Part shown: positions 18,073-26,886 of the stretch, one piece after another
How the letters are laid out: each line of letters starts with the position of its first letter
Position numbering within the stretch: position 1 is the stretch's first letter
NCBI GenBank assembly: GCA_946611835.1
Contig: CAMOEE010000003.1
Coordinates: forward strand, 1 to 33,861
Direction of reading: 5' to 3'
Length of the DNA: 33,861 nt
DNA from: an uncultured Treponema sp.
Lineage (GTDB): Bacteria > Spirochaetota > Spirochaetia > Treponematales > Treponemataceae
Notes under the pieces: model-generated
What the model saw: only the letters and a program-made list of their open reading frames with translations
Databases searched by the model: none
What the model was told of the DNA's origin: nothing
Translations under genes and position numbers: made by a program

Positions 18073-18621
18073 TTAACCAAGGAATACCTGACCGTGCTGG
18101 TCGATTGCAAGAATAGACTTGCACTCTGAACATCGGAATCGACCGGCTCTTGTAGCCTTGAGGCGTTTTGAGCAGACCGGGCAGCTGAAAATCTTTGGGA
18201 AGATGCTTTCTGAAACAGGCGCTCCCTGCTTGAAGAAGTTGATTGCGTCTGCGATTGAGTCCTTGATATTGAAGAACTGAGAGAATCCCAAAAGCTGGAA
18301 GACTTCATAAACCTTAGGCTGGATTTCGAGCAATACAATATCTCCGCCCTTTGGCTTAATCATTTTAAGGAAGGCTGTGAATGAACCTATTCCTGTAGAT
18401 GAGACATAGTTGAGGGCAGAGCAGTTGAAAATCAAATTTACGAAACCTGCCTCTACAACTTTTGAGATTCGTTTCTGGAAGAAGCTTGAGTTATATGTAT
18501 CGATGTAGCCGTTCAAATAAATGACAAGGCCATTATCAACATCGTTGATTTTTTCAAGGGTAATCTTTAAGCTATCATCTTTTTCATCATTAAATCCAGG
18601 AACAAGGTTATTATTGCTCAT
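18073..18621 (-). CDS. STAS-domain (anti-sigma-factor-antagonist-like) protein with C-terminal zinc ribbon
   Basis: STAS pattern (VIYLNGYIDTYNSSFFQKRI, NLIFNCSALNYVSSTGIGSFTAF) and SCPVCSKRL...FRCSECKS four-cysteine ribbon. Confidence 0.85.
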   Translation of the reverse strand: MSNNNLVPGFNDEKDDSLKITLEKINDVDNGLVIYLNGYIDTYNSSFFQKRISKVVEAGFVNLIFNCSALNYVSSTGIGSFTAFLKMIKPKGGDIVLLEIQPKVYEVFQLLGFSQFFNIKDSIADAINFFKQGAPVSESIFPKIFSCPVCSKRLKATRAGRFRCSECKSILAIDQHGQVFLG

Positions 18622-18691
18622 TCTACTTCCTACCTTAATATTAAAAGATACTTTAAGTCTTTCTATATTACACCAAAAATCTCTATTTCGT

Positions 18692-19465
18692 CTAGCAAAA
18701 TTTCATAGATTTTTGTGACGGTGACCAGCCCCTGTCAAGGCGGACTATCGTACCATTAATATCGGCATTTTGCAGAAGAAATAAAGCAGTTTCTGCAAGA
18801 GAAGGCAAAGAAATCATCGATTCGAGGGGCATTTTTGCAGAAAGTTCCATTTTCACTGACTCCGGAAGGTATTCAGTCTCCACAAAACCCGGGCAGATTG
18901 CATTGCAGGTGATTCCGTAATCAGCATAGGAGGCGGCTGTGGAAGAGACAAGCACATTCAGGCCGGATTTTGCGCCCGCATAGGCAGCATTTGTTGAGAA
19001 TTCAAGGCGATGTGAGGTTCCGCTCCCGCCAAAAAGCAGAATCCTTCCGAAGTGATTTTTCATCATCGCAGGCAGGGCAGAAGAAAGAAGGAAACCGGGA
19101 AGGGCGTAATCAAGCAGGGAAAGCTTTTCCCAGTCAGAAAGATTTGTCTCATGCAGGGATTTTTGCACGAAAGGCCCGAAACAGAGGCAGAGGATGTCGC
19201 ATTTTCTGGCAGATTCAGCAAGCGGAGAAGATTCCAGCGAATCAAAAGGAGATTCAAGAAGATTCTCAACGATTTTTTTTGGCCGCATCCCGCTAATCTC
19301 AAAAATTTCTTGTAAGAGGGAATCGAATTTTTCGCTCTCATGCCCGCCATGAAGAGTAAGCTCCACGCCGCACCGGGCCAAAGCCAGAGAAAGGGCCGAG
19401 CCGATTCCGCCAGAGCCACCGACAACAAGTGCCGTCTTTCCTTTTAAGCAAGAAGAAGAATTCAT
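18692..19465 (-). CDS. SDR-family oxidoreductase
   Basis: VVGGSGGIGSALSLALA glycine motif, YAGAKSGLNVL catalytic YxxxK-like motif, NAICPGFVETE. Confidence 0.88.
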   Translation of the reverse strand: MNSSSCLKGKTALVVGGSGGIGSALSLALARCGVELTLHGGHESEKFDSLLQEIFEISGMRPKKIVENLLESPFDSLESSPLAESARKCDILCLCFGPFVQKSLHETNLSDWEKLSLLDYALPGFLLSSALPAMMKNHFGRILLFGGSGTSHRLEFSTNAAYAGAKSGLNVLVSSTAASYADYGITCNAICPGFVETEYLPESVKMELSAKMPLESMISLPSLAETALFLLQNADINGTIVRLDRGWSPSQKSMKFC

Positions 19466-19677
19466 GGGAATATTCTAGCATGAAATCGCCCAGAAGTCTC
19501 AGAGAATGCAAAAAATGTGGAAGCGAGAAGAAAAGCAAACGGCTGTTGAATCACTTGCAAGGTCAGTAAATTGTGCGGAAATCTCTTTTTCAGTCGATAA
19601 ATCGCTGAATAATCCCTTGCACCGTGATGAAACAGTCGTGCTTTTCTGGTAGCGGACACATTTTTTGTTTTATGCAA

Positions 19678-19707
19678 TTGATTCTTCTAGGGTATTTAAG
19701 CTAAAGT
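19678..19707 (+). promoter_or_regulatory. Predicted promoter: TTGATT-18-TAAAGT, 7 nt before ATG
   Basis: TTGATT 19678-19683, TAAAGT 19702-19707, ATG 19715. Confidence 0.5.
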
Positions 19708-19714
19708 TATCCTC

Positions 19715-20452
19715 ATGAATCTTTCAAATGTTGTGATTATTTTGTGTCGCCCCGAAGAAAGCCGCAATGTGGGGGCTGTCTGCCGTGCCATGGCCAACAA
19801 CGGACTGAAGAATCTCCGCATTGTGGGTAAAAAATCTGATTTTGATGAGGAGCGTGTCCGGATTCTGGCGATTCATGCCGCCCCAATTTGGGAAAAGGCC
19901 CGGTTTTTTGATTCTATAACCGAGGCCGCCAGGGACTGCACCCTTGTTGCCGGGACTACCCGCCGCCGGGGCAAAAAAAGGGGCAAGCTTCTTTTACCCG
20001 AGGAATTTGCCCAAAAGGCCGGCTCAATCACAAGTGACGGAAAGGTTGCCGTGGTTTTCGGAAACGAGAGAACAGGCCTTGAGGAAGAAGAGCTTGACGA
20101 ATGCAACATGGGTGTCACGATTCCTTCAAGCGATGAATTCGGCTCGCTAAACCTGTCTCATGCAGTACAAATTATATCCTATCACATTTTCAGAAAGTCA
20201 CTGGAAGAAAAAAATATGGCTTCCCGGGGCTACACACCGGTTTCTCTGGAGCGTCTAGAAAAAACAGTCAGTGAAATTACCGGGGATTTGCAGAAAATCG
20301 GCTTCTTTAAACTGGCAGGCCGGGATGACATGGAAAAATTCTGGACAGACATTCTTTCCCGCGCAGCGCTGAGCGAAAGTGAGGCAAAATACATCGAAAA
20401 GATTTTTGACAAAGCGGCAGGATTAAGTGGAAAGTTAAAAACAGAAAAGTGA
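19715..20452 (+). CDS. SpoU-family RNA methyltransferase, TrmJ-like
   Basis: VVIILCRPEESRNVGAVCRAMANNGLKNLRIV, VFGNERTGLEEEEL, IPSSDEFGSLNLSHAVQIISY. Confidence 0.9.
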   Translation: MNLSNVVIILCRPEESRNVGAVCRAMANNGLKNLRIVGKKSDFDEERVRILAIHAAPIWEKARFFDSITEAARDCTLVAGTTRRRGKKRGKLLLPEEFAQKAGSITSDGKVAVVFGNERTGLEEEELDECNMGVTIPSSDEFGSLNLSHAVQIISYHIFRKSLEEKNMASRGYTPVSLERLEKTVSEITGDLQKIGFFKLAGRDDMEKFWTDILSRAALSESEAKYIEKIFDKAAGLSGKLKTEK

Positions 20453-20454
20453 AA

Positions 20455-20470
20455 GGGGAAAGCCTTCCCC
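20455..20470. repeat. Hairpin GGGGAA-AGCC-TTCCCC in convergent trmJ-like/sigma54 gap
   Basis: Perfect 6-bp arms; followed by CGAGACTCGC, also present in 1826-1920 repeat unit. Confidence 0.6.
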
Positions 20471-20479
20471 GAGACTCGC

Positions 20480-21577
20480 TTACACTTTAATGTGCCTTGG
20501 TTCGATTATGTCACCGTCGCAATAAAGTCTTGCGGCGTTCTTGAGACATTTTTCCAGCTGACGGATATTCCCTTTCCATGTAAAGGTTTGCAAGAGGCTT
20601 ATGGCTGAGTCCGAAATCTCTTTTTGAATCTTCTCGCGCTTTAAAATCATCCGGCATAAGTCAGGGATATCTTCCAGCCTTTCTCTCAATGGCGGAATTT
20701 TTAATGTGACATCGTTGATTCTGTAGAACAAATCGTCACGGAAAGTTTTTTCGAGGATTTTTCGCTCCAGGTTTGCGTTAGTTGCAAAAATCATCCTGTT
20801 ATCAACATGGATTTCCTTGTTAGAACCAATCCGGCTTATCACCGATTCGCTCAAAACCTTCAGCAATTTAACCTGGACCGAAGGACTGATTTCACCAATT
20901 TCATCCAGAAAGAGCGTTCCTCCGTCAGCTTCTTCAAAAAGGCCTTTGGATGAGACCGCCCCCGTGAATGCACCTTCCGTAACCCCGAAAAGTTTGGATT
21001 CAACCAGAGTTTCATTCATGTTGGAAATGACTTCACCCTTAAAAATCTTTTTCCGTCTTGGAGAAAGCTCATGTATTGCCCTTGCGACCGTCGTTTTTCC
21101 GGTTCCAGTCTCACCAAGAAGAAGGACAGGAACATCAAAAACGGCAACTCTTATAATATCTCGGCGAAGCTTAGAAATTGCGGCAGAAGAACCTGTAAGG
21201 CAGGCAAAGGCCGGACTAATCTCGCAATACTTCTGATAGTCCTTTGTATCAACATACTTTTCGGGTTCAGGTTTAGGCTTTTTCTCTTTTTTTGGCTCGA
21301 TTTCGTAAATTTCAGGCGGAATTTCTTTTGAAAGAAGGATATCAAGCTCGCTGATATCGGCATATTTAAAATATGGAATTGAATATTGATCAGTAAAAGC
21401 AAGGAAATTTGAATCGATACAGCTTTCAAGAACAAAAATATTTCTCGGCCCGTATTTCGCAATGGTTTTCTTAAGGATTACAAGATTAGAAGCGAAACGC
21501 ACAATCTTTTTGCAATTTTCCCGTGCAAATTCTATGTCGCTGAGTTTGTCGGAAAAAATCGTAATGGATTCTGTCAT
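20480..21577 (-). CDS. Sigma54-dependent activator AAA+ protein lacking a C-terminal DNA-binding domain
   Basis: GETGTGKTTVARAIH, EGAFTGA, GGTLFLDEIGE, FRDDLFYRINDVTLKIPPLRER, WKGNIRQLE; ends 23 residues after the NIRQLE motif with no Fis-type HTH. Confidence 0.9.
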   Translation of the reverse strand: MTESITIFSDKLSDIEFARENCKKIVRFASNLVILKKTIAKYGPRNIFVLESCIDSNFLAFTDQYSIPYFKYADISELDILLSKEIPPEIYEIEPKKEKKPKPEPEKYVDTKDYQKYCEISPAFACLTGSSAAISKLRRDIIRVAVFDVPVLLLGETGTGKTTVARAIHELSPRRKKIFKGEVISNMNETLVESKLFGVTEGAFTGAVSSKGLFEEADGGTLFLDEIGEISPSVQVKLLKVLSESVISRIGSNKEIHVDNRMIFATNANLERKILEKTFRDDLFYRINDVTLKIPPLRERLEDIPDLCRMILKREKIQKEISDSAISLLQTFTWKGNIRQLEKCLKNAARLYCDGDIIEPRHIKV

Positions 21578-22372
21578 TTATGATTCCTGATTTTTCTCCA
21601 GGCTGTCTACATGGTAAATTCCTTCCTCGCCCTTTTTATTCTTTTTGAACAACCTGGTGAAAATCAAAAGGATTTTGTACCACATATAAGGGAAAAACAG
21701 GAAGATTTTAAGAGGACTATGCCCGATTTCATTCCAGATTTCTTTTCCGGCATCAAAAGTCTTTTCGCTTACCCGGCGGATTCGGCCTGCAAAAATACCC
21801 AGGCAGTCAGGATAGTAGAGGAAAATGCTTGAAGAAAACCTGTCCCTGCGATGATAGGACCAGAGATTTTTTTCTTTTATGCCATCGCTGACAATTACAA
21901 GGGAGGGAGAAGCCTTAAAAATCGCCTGGACGACCGCATCCTCGGTACTTTTGGGAAAGTAACCGACATAACGACCGACAATTCTCAAGCTTTTGAAGGT
22001 ATCGTGAACATTGTGCTCGGCTTTTTGCAGCGTTTTTTTGCGTGAGCCCAGCATGTAGAGTGATTTGTAGTGATGGTCTAGAGTGTTAAGAATCTGAATC
22101 ACAGCATTGAAGGGGTTGTAACGCACTGGAACTTCGAGTTTAAGGAATCTTGCGCCCTTTAGAATGCTTTTTGAAACAGGGAGAATCAAATCTGCGTTGC
22201 GCAGGCAGTCACCAAAATCCTTTTTTTTGTTGCGGGCCTTGAGCAAATCCCAAATTGTCAGAAAAACAATCTGCTTAGTTCCGGGTTTTTCGAGGATTTT
22301 CATAATTTCTGCTTCAAGATTTTCTGGACGGCAAACATCAACAGGCACGCCAAGCAGTTCGATTCTAGTCAT
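21578..22372 (-). CDS. WecG/TagA/CpsF-family glycosyltransferase
   Basis: LLGVPVDVC, LNTLDHHYKSLYMLGSRKKTLQKA, PSLVIVSDGIKEKNLW. Confidence 0.8.
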   Translation of the reverse strand: MTRIELLGVPVDVCRPENLEAEIMKILEKPGTKQIVFLTIWDLLKARNKKKDFGDCLRNADLILPVSKSILKGARFLKLEVPVRYNPFNAVIQILNTLDHHYKSLYMLGSRKKTLQKAEHNVHDTFKSLRIVGRYVGYFPKSTEDAVVQAIFKASPSLVIVSDGIKEKNLWSYHRRDRFSSSIFLYYPDCLGIFAGRIRRVSEKTFDAGKEIWNEIGHSPLKIFLFFPYMWYKILLIFTRLFKKNKKGEEGIYHVDSLEKNQES

Positions 22373-22398
22373 TTTTAGATTCTCTTTTTTATTTAGTC

Positions 22399-22418
22399 AC
22401 AGATTAGCACAGATTAGC
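22399..22418. repeat. Two tandem 10-mers ACAGATTAGC upstream of the glycosyltransferase
   Basis: Direct reading: ACAGATTAGC ACAGATTAGC. Confidence 0.8.
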
Positions 22419-22423
22419 GGCTA

Positions 22424-23209
22424 TTACAATAAGGATTGAAGGGCCGCAATTCCATAAAGGGCAGCCGTCTCGCAGCGAAGGATGTTTGTCTTCAAATGAA
22501 CCGCCGTAAAACCTGCTTCACAAAGGGATTTTACTTCTTCCGGGGAAAGTCCTCCTTCGCTTCCGCAGAAAAGAGCGGCTTTTTTGAGGCTTCCTTTTTT
22601 TTCACAGGCTTCGAGGATTGTAACTGTAGATTCGTTTCGCTCGTAAAGGACTATGGCAAGACTTTCCTCTGGAGCGAGATTCTGAACTTGCGCTTTCCAA
22701 AACTGGCAGGCTTCAGAAAGACTGACGCAGTTTTCGATTTTTGTGTTCACAGGGCTTCCGCTTTGCTGACGGGCTTCTTTTATGATGCGCTCAAACCTGT
22801 CGCCACGGAAATTCATTTTTTCGGCACCGGTCTGAGAGAATTCAGTCTGAACAGGGACTATTTTGGCCACTCCGCACTCAGTTGCCTGACGAAGGATTAA
22901 GTCGAATTTTGAAGATTTGGGAAGAGCCATAAAAAGCGTGAATTCACATTTCTCGATTGAGTCAGTGTCTTCAGGCTGATTTTCGACTGCAGAGCCGTCA
23001 ACAAGGTCACAAACCTGCAGTAAAATCTTTTTGCCCTTCTCGTCAATCTGGCAGACCGTCATTGGCTGCAATTCACCCGAAGGAAGACGAACATAAATCA
23101 TATCGCCGGAAGCAAGGCGCAGGACATTACGAAGATAGCGGAAATCCTTACCAATTATCGTGAGAAGCCCCTTACTGTCGAGATTCTTTTGAGAGATATA
23201 CTGACGCAA
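22424..23209 (-). CDS. rsmE: 16S rRNA m3U1498 methyltransferase
   Basis: HYLRNVLRL-like DFRYLRNVLRLASGD, QATECGVAKIVPVQTEFS, RFERIIKEARQQSGS, FCGSEGGLSPEEV. Confidence 0.92.
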   Translation of the reverse strand: MRQYISQKNLDSKGLLTIIGKDFRYLRNVLRLASGDMIYVRLPSGELQPMTVCQIDEKGKKILLQVCDLVDGSAVENQPEDTDSIEKCEFTLFMALPKSSKFDLILRQATECGVAKIVPVQTEFSQTGAEKMNFRGDRFERIIKEARQQSGSPVNTKIENCVSLSEACQFWKAQVQNLAPEESLAIVLYERNESTVTILEACEKKGSLKKAALFCGSEGGLSPEEVKSLCEAGFTAVHLKTNILRCETAALYGIAALQSLL

Positions 23210-23211
23210 GG

Positions 23212-24699
23212 CTATTTCTTTTCTTTTTCTTCTTTGAGGATTTCCAAATCCTGAAGCTCTTTGAGTGTCTTCGTGCTGGCAATCAAGTCAGTGAAATTTT
23301 CTTTTTGAAGAATCGATATTGCCTCGTTAAGCTGGATGTCGTAATCCAAATCGTAAAGCATGGTGCCCTTTGTTTTGTTTACTTCATTGCGCACAAGCTT
23401 ACGCAAACTTGATTCATCAATCTCGCTGTACTTCTTTTTTAAGGTTTTGGCAAAATCCGCAATCTGTTTTTCGGTCAAGTCTGAACGACCGTCCACGAAA
23501 TCAGAAATCTCAGTTGACTTATACAATTCGAGGTACTGTTTTTCGCCATTCTCGCTGAGAACCGGGAAGAGGACTTCCCTATCTGGCGGAATTCCGATTT
23601 TGTCAATGTTTACATCGCTTGGGGTGTAGTAGCGGGCCATAGTGATTTTAAGGCCGTCGGTAGAAGAAAGCGGAAGAACCTGCTGAACCGACCCTTTTCC
23701 GTATGTTCGCTGGCCAACCAGATATGCCAGGTGATTGTCCTTGAGCGCTCCGCTAACGATTTCAGAGGCAGATGCGCTACCTTTGTTGATAAGAACCACA
23801 ATCGGCATATTTCTTACGGTAGTTTTTCTGGCCGTTGCCGTGAAGACTGAATTCTCGAATGAAAGACGGCTCTTAGTTGAGACAATGGGGCCGTTATCGA
23901 TGAATTTGTCCGCAATGTCGGCGGCGCTCGTAATCAATCCGCCCGGATTGTTTCGCAAATCAATGATAAGGCTTGTGGCGTTATTTGCCTGGAAGAATTC
24001 GATTGCTTCCTGGGTGCGTTCAACTGTCTGCGGCGTAAATTCAATCAGGCGGGCATAGCCGATTTTTGTGCCTTCAATCATGCCGTATTTTACGGTAGGG
24101 ACTTCGATTATAGCCCGGACAAGGGTAACCGGGAATTCCATGTTCTTTCCACGGCGGATTACCAGATCAACGCTCTCACCGACCTTGCCACGGAGCATAT
24201 CAAGAACCTGCTCCATTGTGATTGTTGAAGTGTCAGTTCCGTTGATTGAAATAATCAAGTCACCGGCAAGGATTCCTGCCTTGAAGCCCGGGGTATCCTC
24301 AACAGGAGAAGCAACCTCTACGAAAGCCGGTTTTTCCGGGCTGCTTTCAACAGGCTTAGAAATCTGAAGGCCTACCCCACCGAATGAGCCGGAAGTCGTG
24401 TCGTTGATATTTCGGAAACTTGATTTGTCAAGGTAGACTGTGTAAGGGTCCTTGAGGGCTTCGAGCATTCCTTTGAGTGCCCCCTCGTAAAGAACCTGAG
24501 GGTCAACTTCATCAACATAATTTCTCTGGACGAAATCAAAGACTCCGTTCATAAGCTCCATATACTGACGGGATTTTGTACCTGTTTCTGTGGCTGAGTT
24601 GGAAGATGACTGTGCAAAACATTGCGAAGCAAAAAGTGCGATTATAAAAATCAGAAGGACTGAATTGATGCGTTTCATTATTGAATCAAAATTTTTCAT
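23212..24699 (-). CDS. S41-family C-terminal processing peptidase
   Basis: Signal peptide, PDZ region, SLIIDLRNNPGGLI, INKGSASASEIVSGALKDNHLAYLVGQRTYGKGSVQ. Confidence 0.93.
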   Translation of the reverse strand: MKNFDSIMKRINSVLLIFIIALFASQCFAQSSSNSATETGTKSRQYMELMNGVFDFVQRNYVDEVDPQVLYEGALKGMLEALKDPYTVYLDKSSFRNINDTTSGSFGGVGLQISKPVESSPEKPAFVEVASPVEDTPGFKAGILAGDLIISINGTDTSTITMEQVLDMLRGKVGESVDLVIRRGKNMEFPVTLVRAIIEVPTVKYGMIEGTKIGYARLIEFTPQTVERTQEAIEFFQANNATSLIIDLRNNPGGLITSAADIADKFIDNGPIVSTKSRLSFENSVFTATARKTTVRNMPIVVLINKGSASASEIVSGALKDNHLAYLVGQRTYGKGSVQQVLPLSSTDGLKITMARYYTPSDVNIDKIGIPPDREVLFPVLSENGEKQYLELYKSTEISDFVDGRSDLTEKQIADFAKTLKKKYSEIDESSLRKLVRNEVNKTKGTMLYDLDYDIQLNEAISILQKENFTDLIASTKTLKELQDLEILKEEKEKK

Positions 24700-24739
24700 A
24701 TTAATTCCATTTTATGTTTCTATAAGATAAAAATCAATC

Positions 24740-24768
24740 TTTATAAAGAAAGAAAAGTATGATATAAT
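24740..24768 (+). promoter_or_regulatory. Predicted extended -10 promoter: TTTATA-17-TATAAT (TGA-TATAAT), 7 nt before ATG
   Basis: TATAAT 24763-24768, ATG 24776, no SD. Confidence 0.6.
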
Positions 24769-24775
24769 TAAGTTT

Positions 24776-25891
24776 ATGCAAATTATTCCAGTGGCAAGCG
24801 GCAAAGGTGGTGTCGGAAAGAGCCTTCTGTCCGCAAATTTAGCAATCGCACTTGGTCAGGCAGGCAAAAAAGTCATTCTGGCAGACCTCGACCTGGGAGC
24901 GTCAAACCTTCATCTTGTTATCGGTCAAAAATCTCCCAAAAAGGGAATAGGCACTTTTCTTACAGGTGAATCAAAATTCGAAGAAATTATCTCAAAGACA
25001 GATTACGACAATGTAAGTTTCATTGCAGGCGACTCAGAAATTCCGGGCTTAAGTGCACTGAAAGTTGCTCAAAAAAATGCCCTCATCAAAAAATTCCACA
25101 ATGTTGACGCTGACTATCTTATTGTCGATTTGGGAGCCGGCACTCACCTCACCATTCTTGATCTCTTTCTCATTTCTCCTCAGGGAATCATCGTCACGGC
25201 CCCAACCGTTACGGCAACGCTGAACGGTTATCTCTTTCTCAAAAATGCTGTTTTCCGTCTCATGGCGGCCACATTCAAAAAAAATTCAAAGGCAGCTGAC
25301 TTTATCGCAAAACTCCGCAACGACTCAGCATCCCTGCAAAAGCTTTATATTCCAAAATTGATTGAAAAAATCACCGAAATCGATCCTGAGAACGGCGAAA
25401 AATTCAAAAGAAGGCTCTCTCAGTTCCGTCCCCGCCTTATCATGAACATGATTGACGAGCCGAAAGATGCAGACAAGGCACAGAAAATCCGCCGCTCCTG
25501 CCAGCAGTACCTTGGCCTCGATGTCGAGTCTCTTGGCGTGATGTACCGGGATTCAATGCAGGACAAGGCCCTTTCTTCAAGCCTTCCGGTCACCGTCTAC
25601 AAGCCCAATTCAGTCCTTGCCCAGGCAATTTTCCGCATAGCCGAAAAAATCATGCAGACAGAGTCACTCACTTTTGATGAGTCTTTTGAGCAGGCAACGG
25701 AAGAAGCCAGCGATGATTACTCAGCAAAACTTTCTTACATCGAAGACCTGGTCGGTTCAGGTGCTTTGAGCGTGGGCGAGCTTGCAGAAATGATTAAGAC
25801 TCAGCAGTACGAGCTGGCCCAGCTCAAAAACGAGAACATCATGTTAAAATCCCGCCTGGTCAAGGCGGCAAAACAAGGATTCAAATTATGA
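24776..25891 (+). CDS. MinD/ParA-family ATPase (FlhG-like)
   Basis: SGKGGVGKSLLSANLAIALGQAGKKVILADLDLGASNLHL; long coiled C-terminal extension. Confidence 0.87.
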   Translation: MQIIPVASGKGGVGKSLLSANLAIALGQAGKKVILADLDLGASNLHLVIGQKSPKKGIGTFLTGESKFEEIISKTDYDNVSFIAGDSEIPGLSALKVAQKNALIKKFHNVDADYLIVDLGAGTHLTILDLFLISPQGIIVTAPTVTATLNGYLFLKNAVFRLMAATFKKNSKAADFIAKLRNDSASLQKLYIPKLIEKITEIDPENGEKFKRRLSQFRPRLIMNMIDEPKDADKAQKIRRSCQQYLGLDVESLGVMYRDSMQDKALSSSLPVTVYKPNSVLAQAIFRIAEKIMQTESLTFDESFEQATEEASDDYSAKLSYIEDLVGSGALSVGELAEMIKTQQYELAQLKNENIMLKSRLVKAAKQGFKL

Positions 25892-26868
25892 TTTTACCAC
25901 TCTACATAAATTATCCAAGCTGGATTCACCCGGAGATTTTCCCAGGCCTGCCCTTTTTGTCTTTGCTCCGCTGGTACGGCCTCATGTACATCTTCGCTTT
26001 TGGAACGGCCTTTTTTGTCCTCAAAAAATTGCTGAAGGAAGGTGCTCTTGACTCAACAAACGCTGACGGCACTTTGAGAAAGGCCAGCGAAGACGATATT
26101 TTCAGCTTCATTGCCACAGGAATCGTTTTCCTGCTGATTGGCGCCCGGGTTTTCTCAACTCTGGTCTATGACACATCTGGAATTTATTTCAAAAAGCCCT
26201 GGCTGATTTTCTGGCCCTTTCAGAACGGCCGCTTTACGGGCCTTGCCGGCATGAGCTACCACGGCGGCTTTATCGGCGGCCTTTTGGGAATGATTTTCTG
26301 GTGCTGGCGGCACAAAGTATCTTTTTTCAAATGGTCTGACGCAATGGTAACGGCAATTCCCCTTGGCTACACCTTTGGCCGAATCGGAAACTTTATGAAC
26401 GGCGAGCTTTACGGCCGCATTACCACAGCCCCCTGGGGCATGGTCTTCCCCCACGCCGAAAAATTCTCATCTTCATTGCCCTGGGTGCGTGAATTCATGC
26501 AGAAAATCGGAATGGAAGCAAATACGGCCCTGGTCAATCTTCCCCGCCATCCAAGCCAGCTCTATGAAGCCTTTTTTGAGGGGCTCGTTCTTTTTTCAAT
26601 CATCTGGCTCCTGCACAAAAAGAAGCCTTTCGACGGATTTTCAGGCGGCCTCTACACCGCAGGCTACGGCATCTTCCGTTTTTTTATCGAGTACTTCCGT
26701 GAACCGGACGCAGACATAGGCTACCGTATCGCCGCAGACACAAATGCCCCAATCTACATGAACACAAGCCTGCTGAACATCTCCACAGGCCAGATTCTGT
26801 GCTTCCTGATGATTCTAGGCGGAATCGGAGTGGCAACTGCGGGGTGGATATTAAGGAAGAGAAATTAA
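25888..26868 (+). CDS. lgt: Prolipoprotein diacylglyceryl transferase
   Basis: RWYGLMY, SYHGGFIGGLLG, GRIGNFMNGELYGR, HPSQLYEA; ATGA overlap with upstream gene. Confidence 0.95.
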   Translation: MILPLYINYPSWIHPEIFPGLPFLSLLRWYGLMYIFAFGTAFFVLKKLLKEGALDSTNADGTLRKASEDDIFSFIATGIVFLLIGARVFSTLVYDTSGIYFKKPWLIFWPFQNGRFTGLAGMSYHGGFIGGLLGMIFWCWRHKVSFFKWSDAMVTAIPLGYTFGRIGNFMNGELYGRITTAPWGMVFPHAEKFSSSLPWVREFMQKIGMEANTALVNLPRHPSQLYEAFFEGLVLFSIIWLLHKKKPFDGFSGGLYTAGYGIFRFFIEYFREPDADIGYRIAADTNAPIYMNTSLLNISTGQILCFLMILGGIGVATAGWILRKRN

Positions 26869-26886
26869 AAAGAGAGGCAAAGTTCA

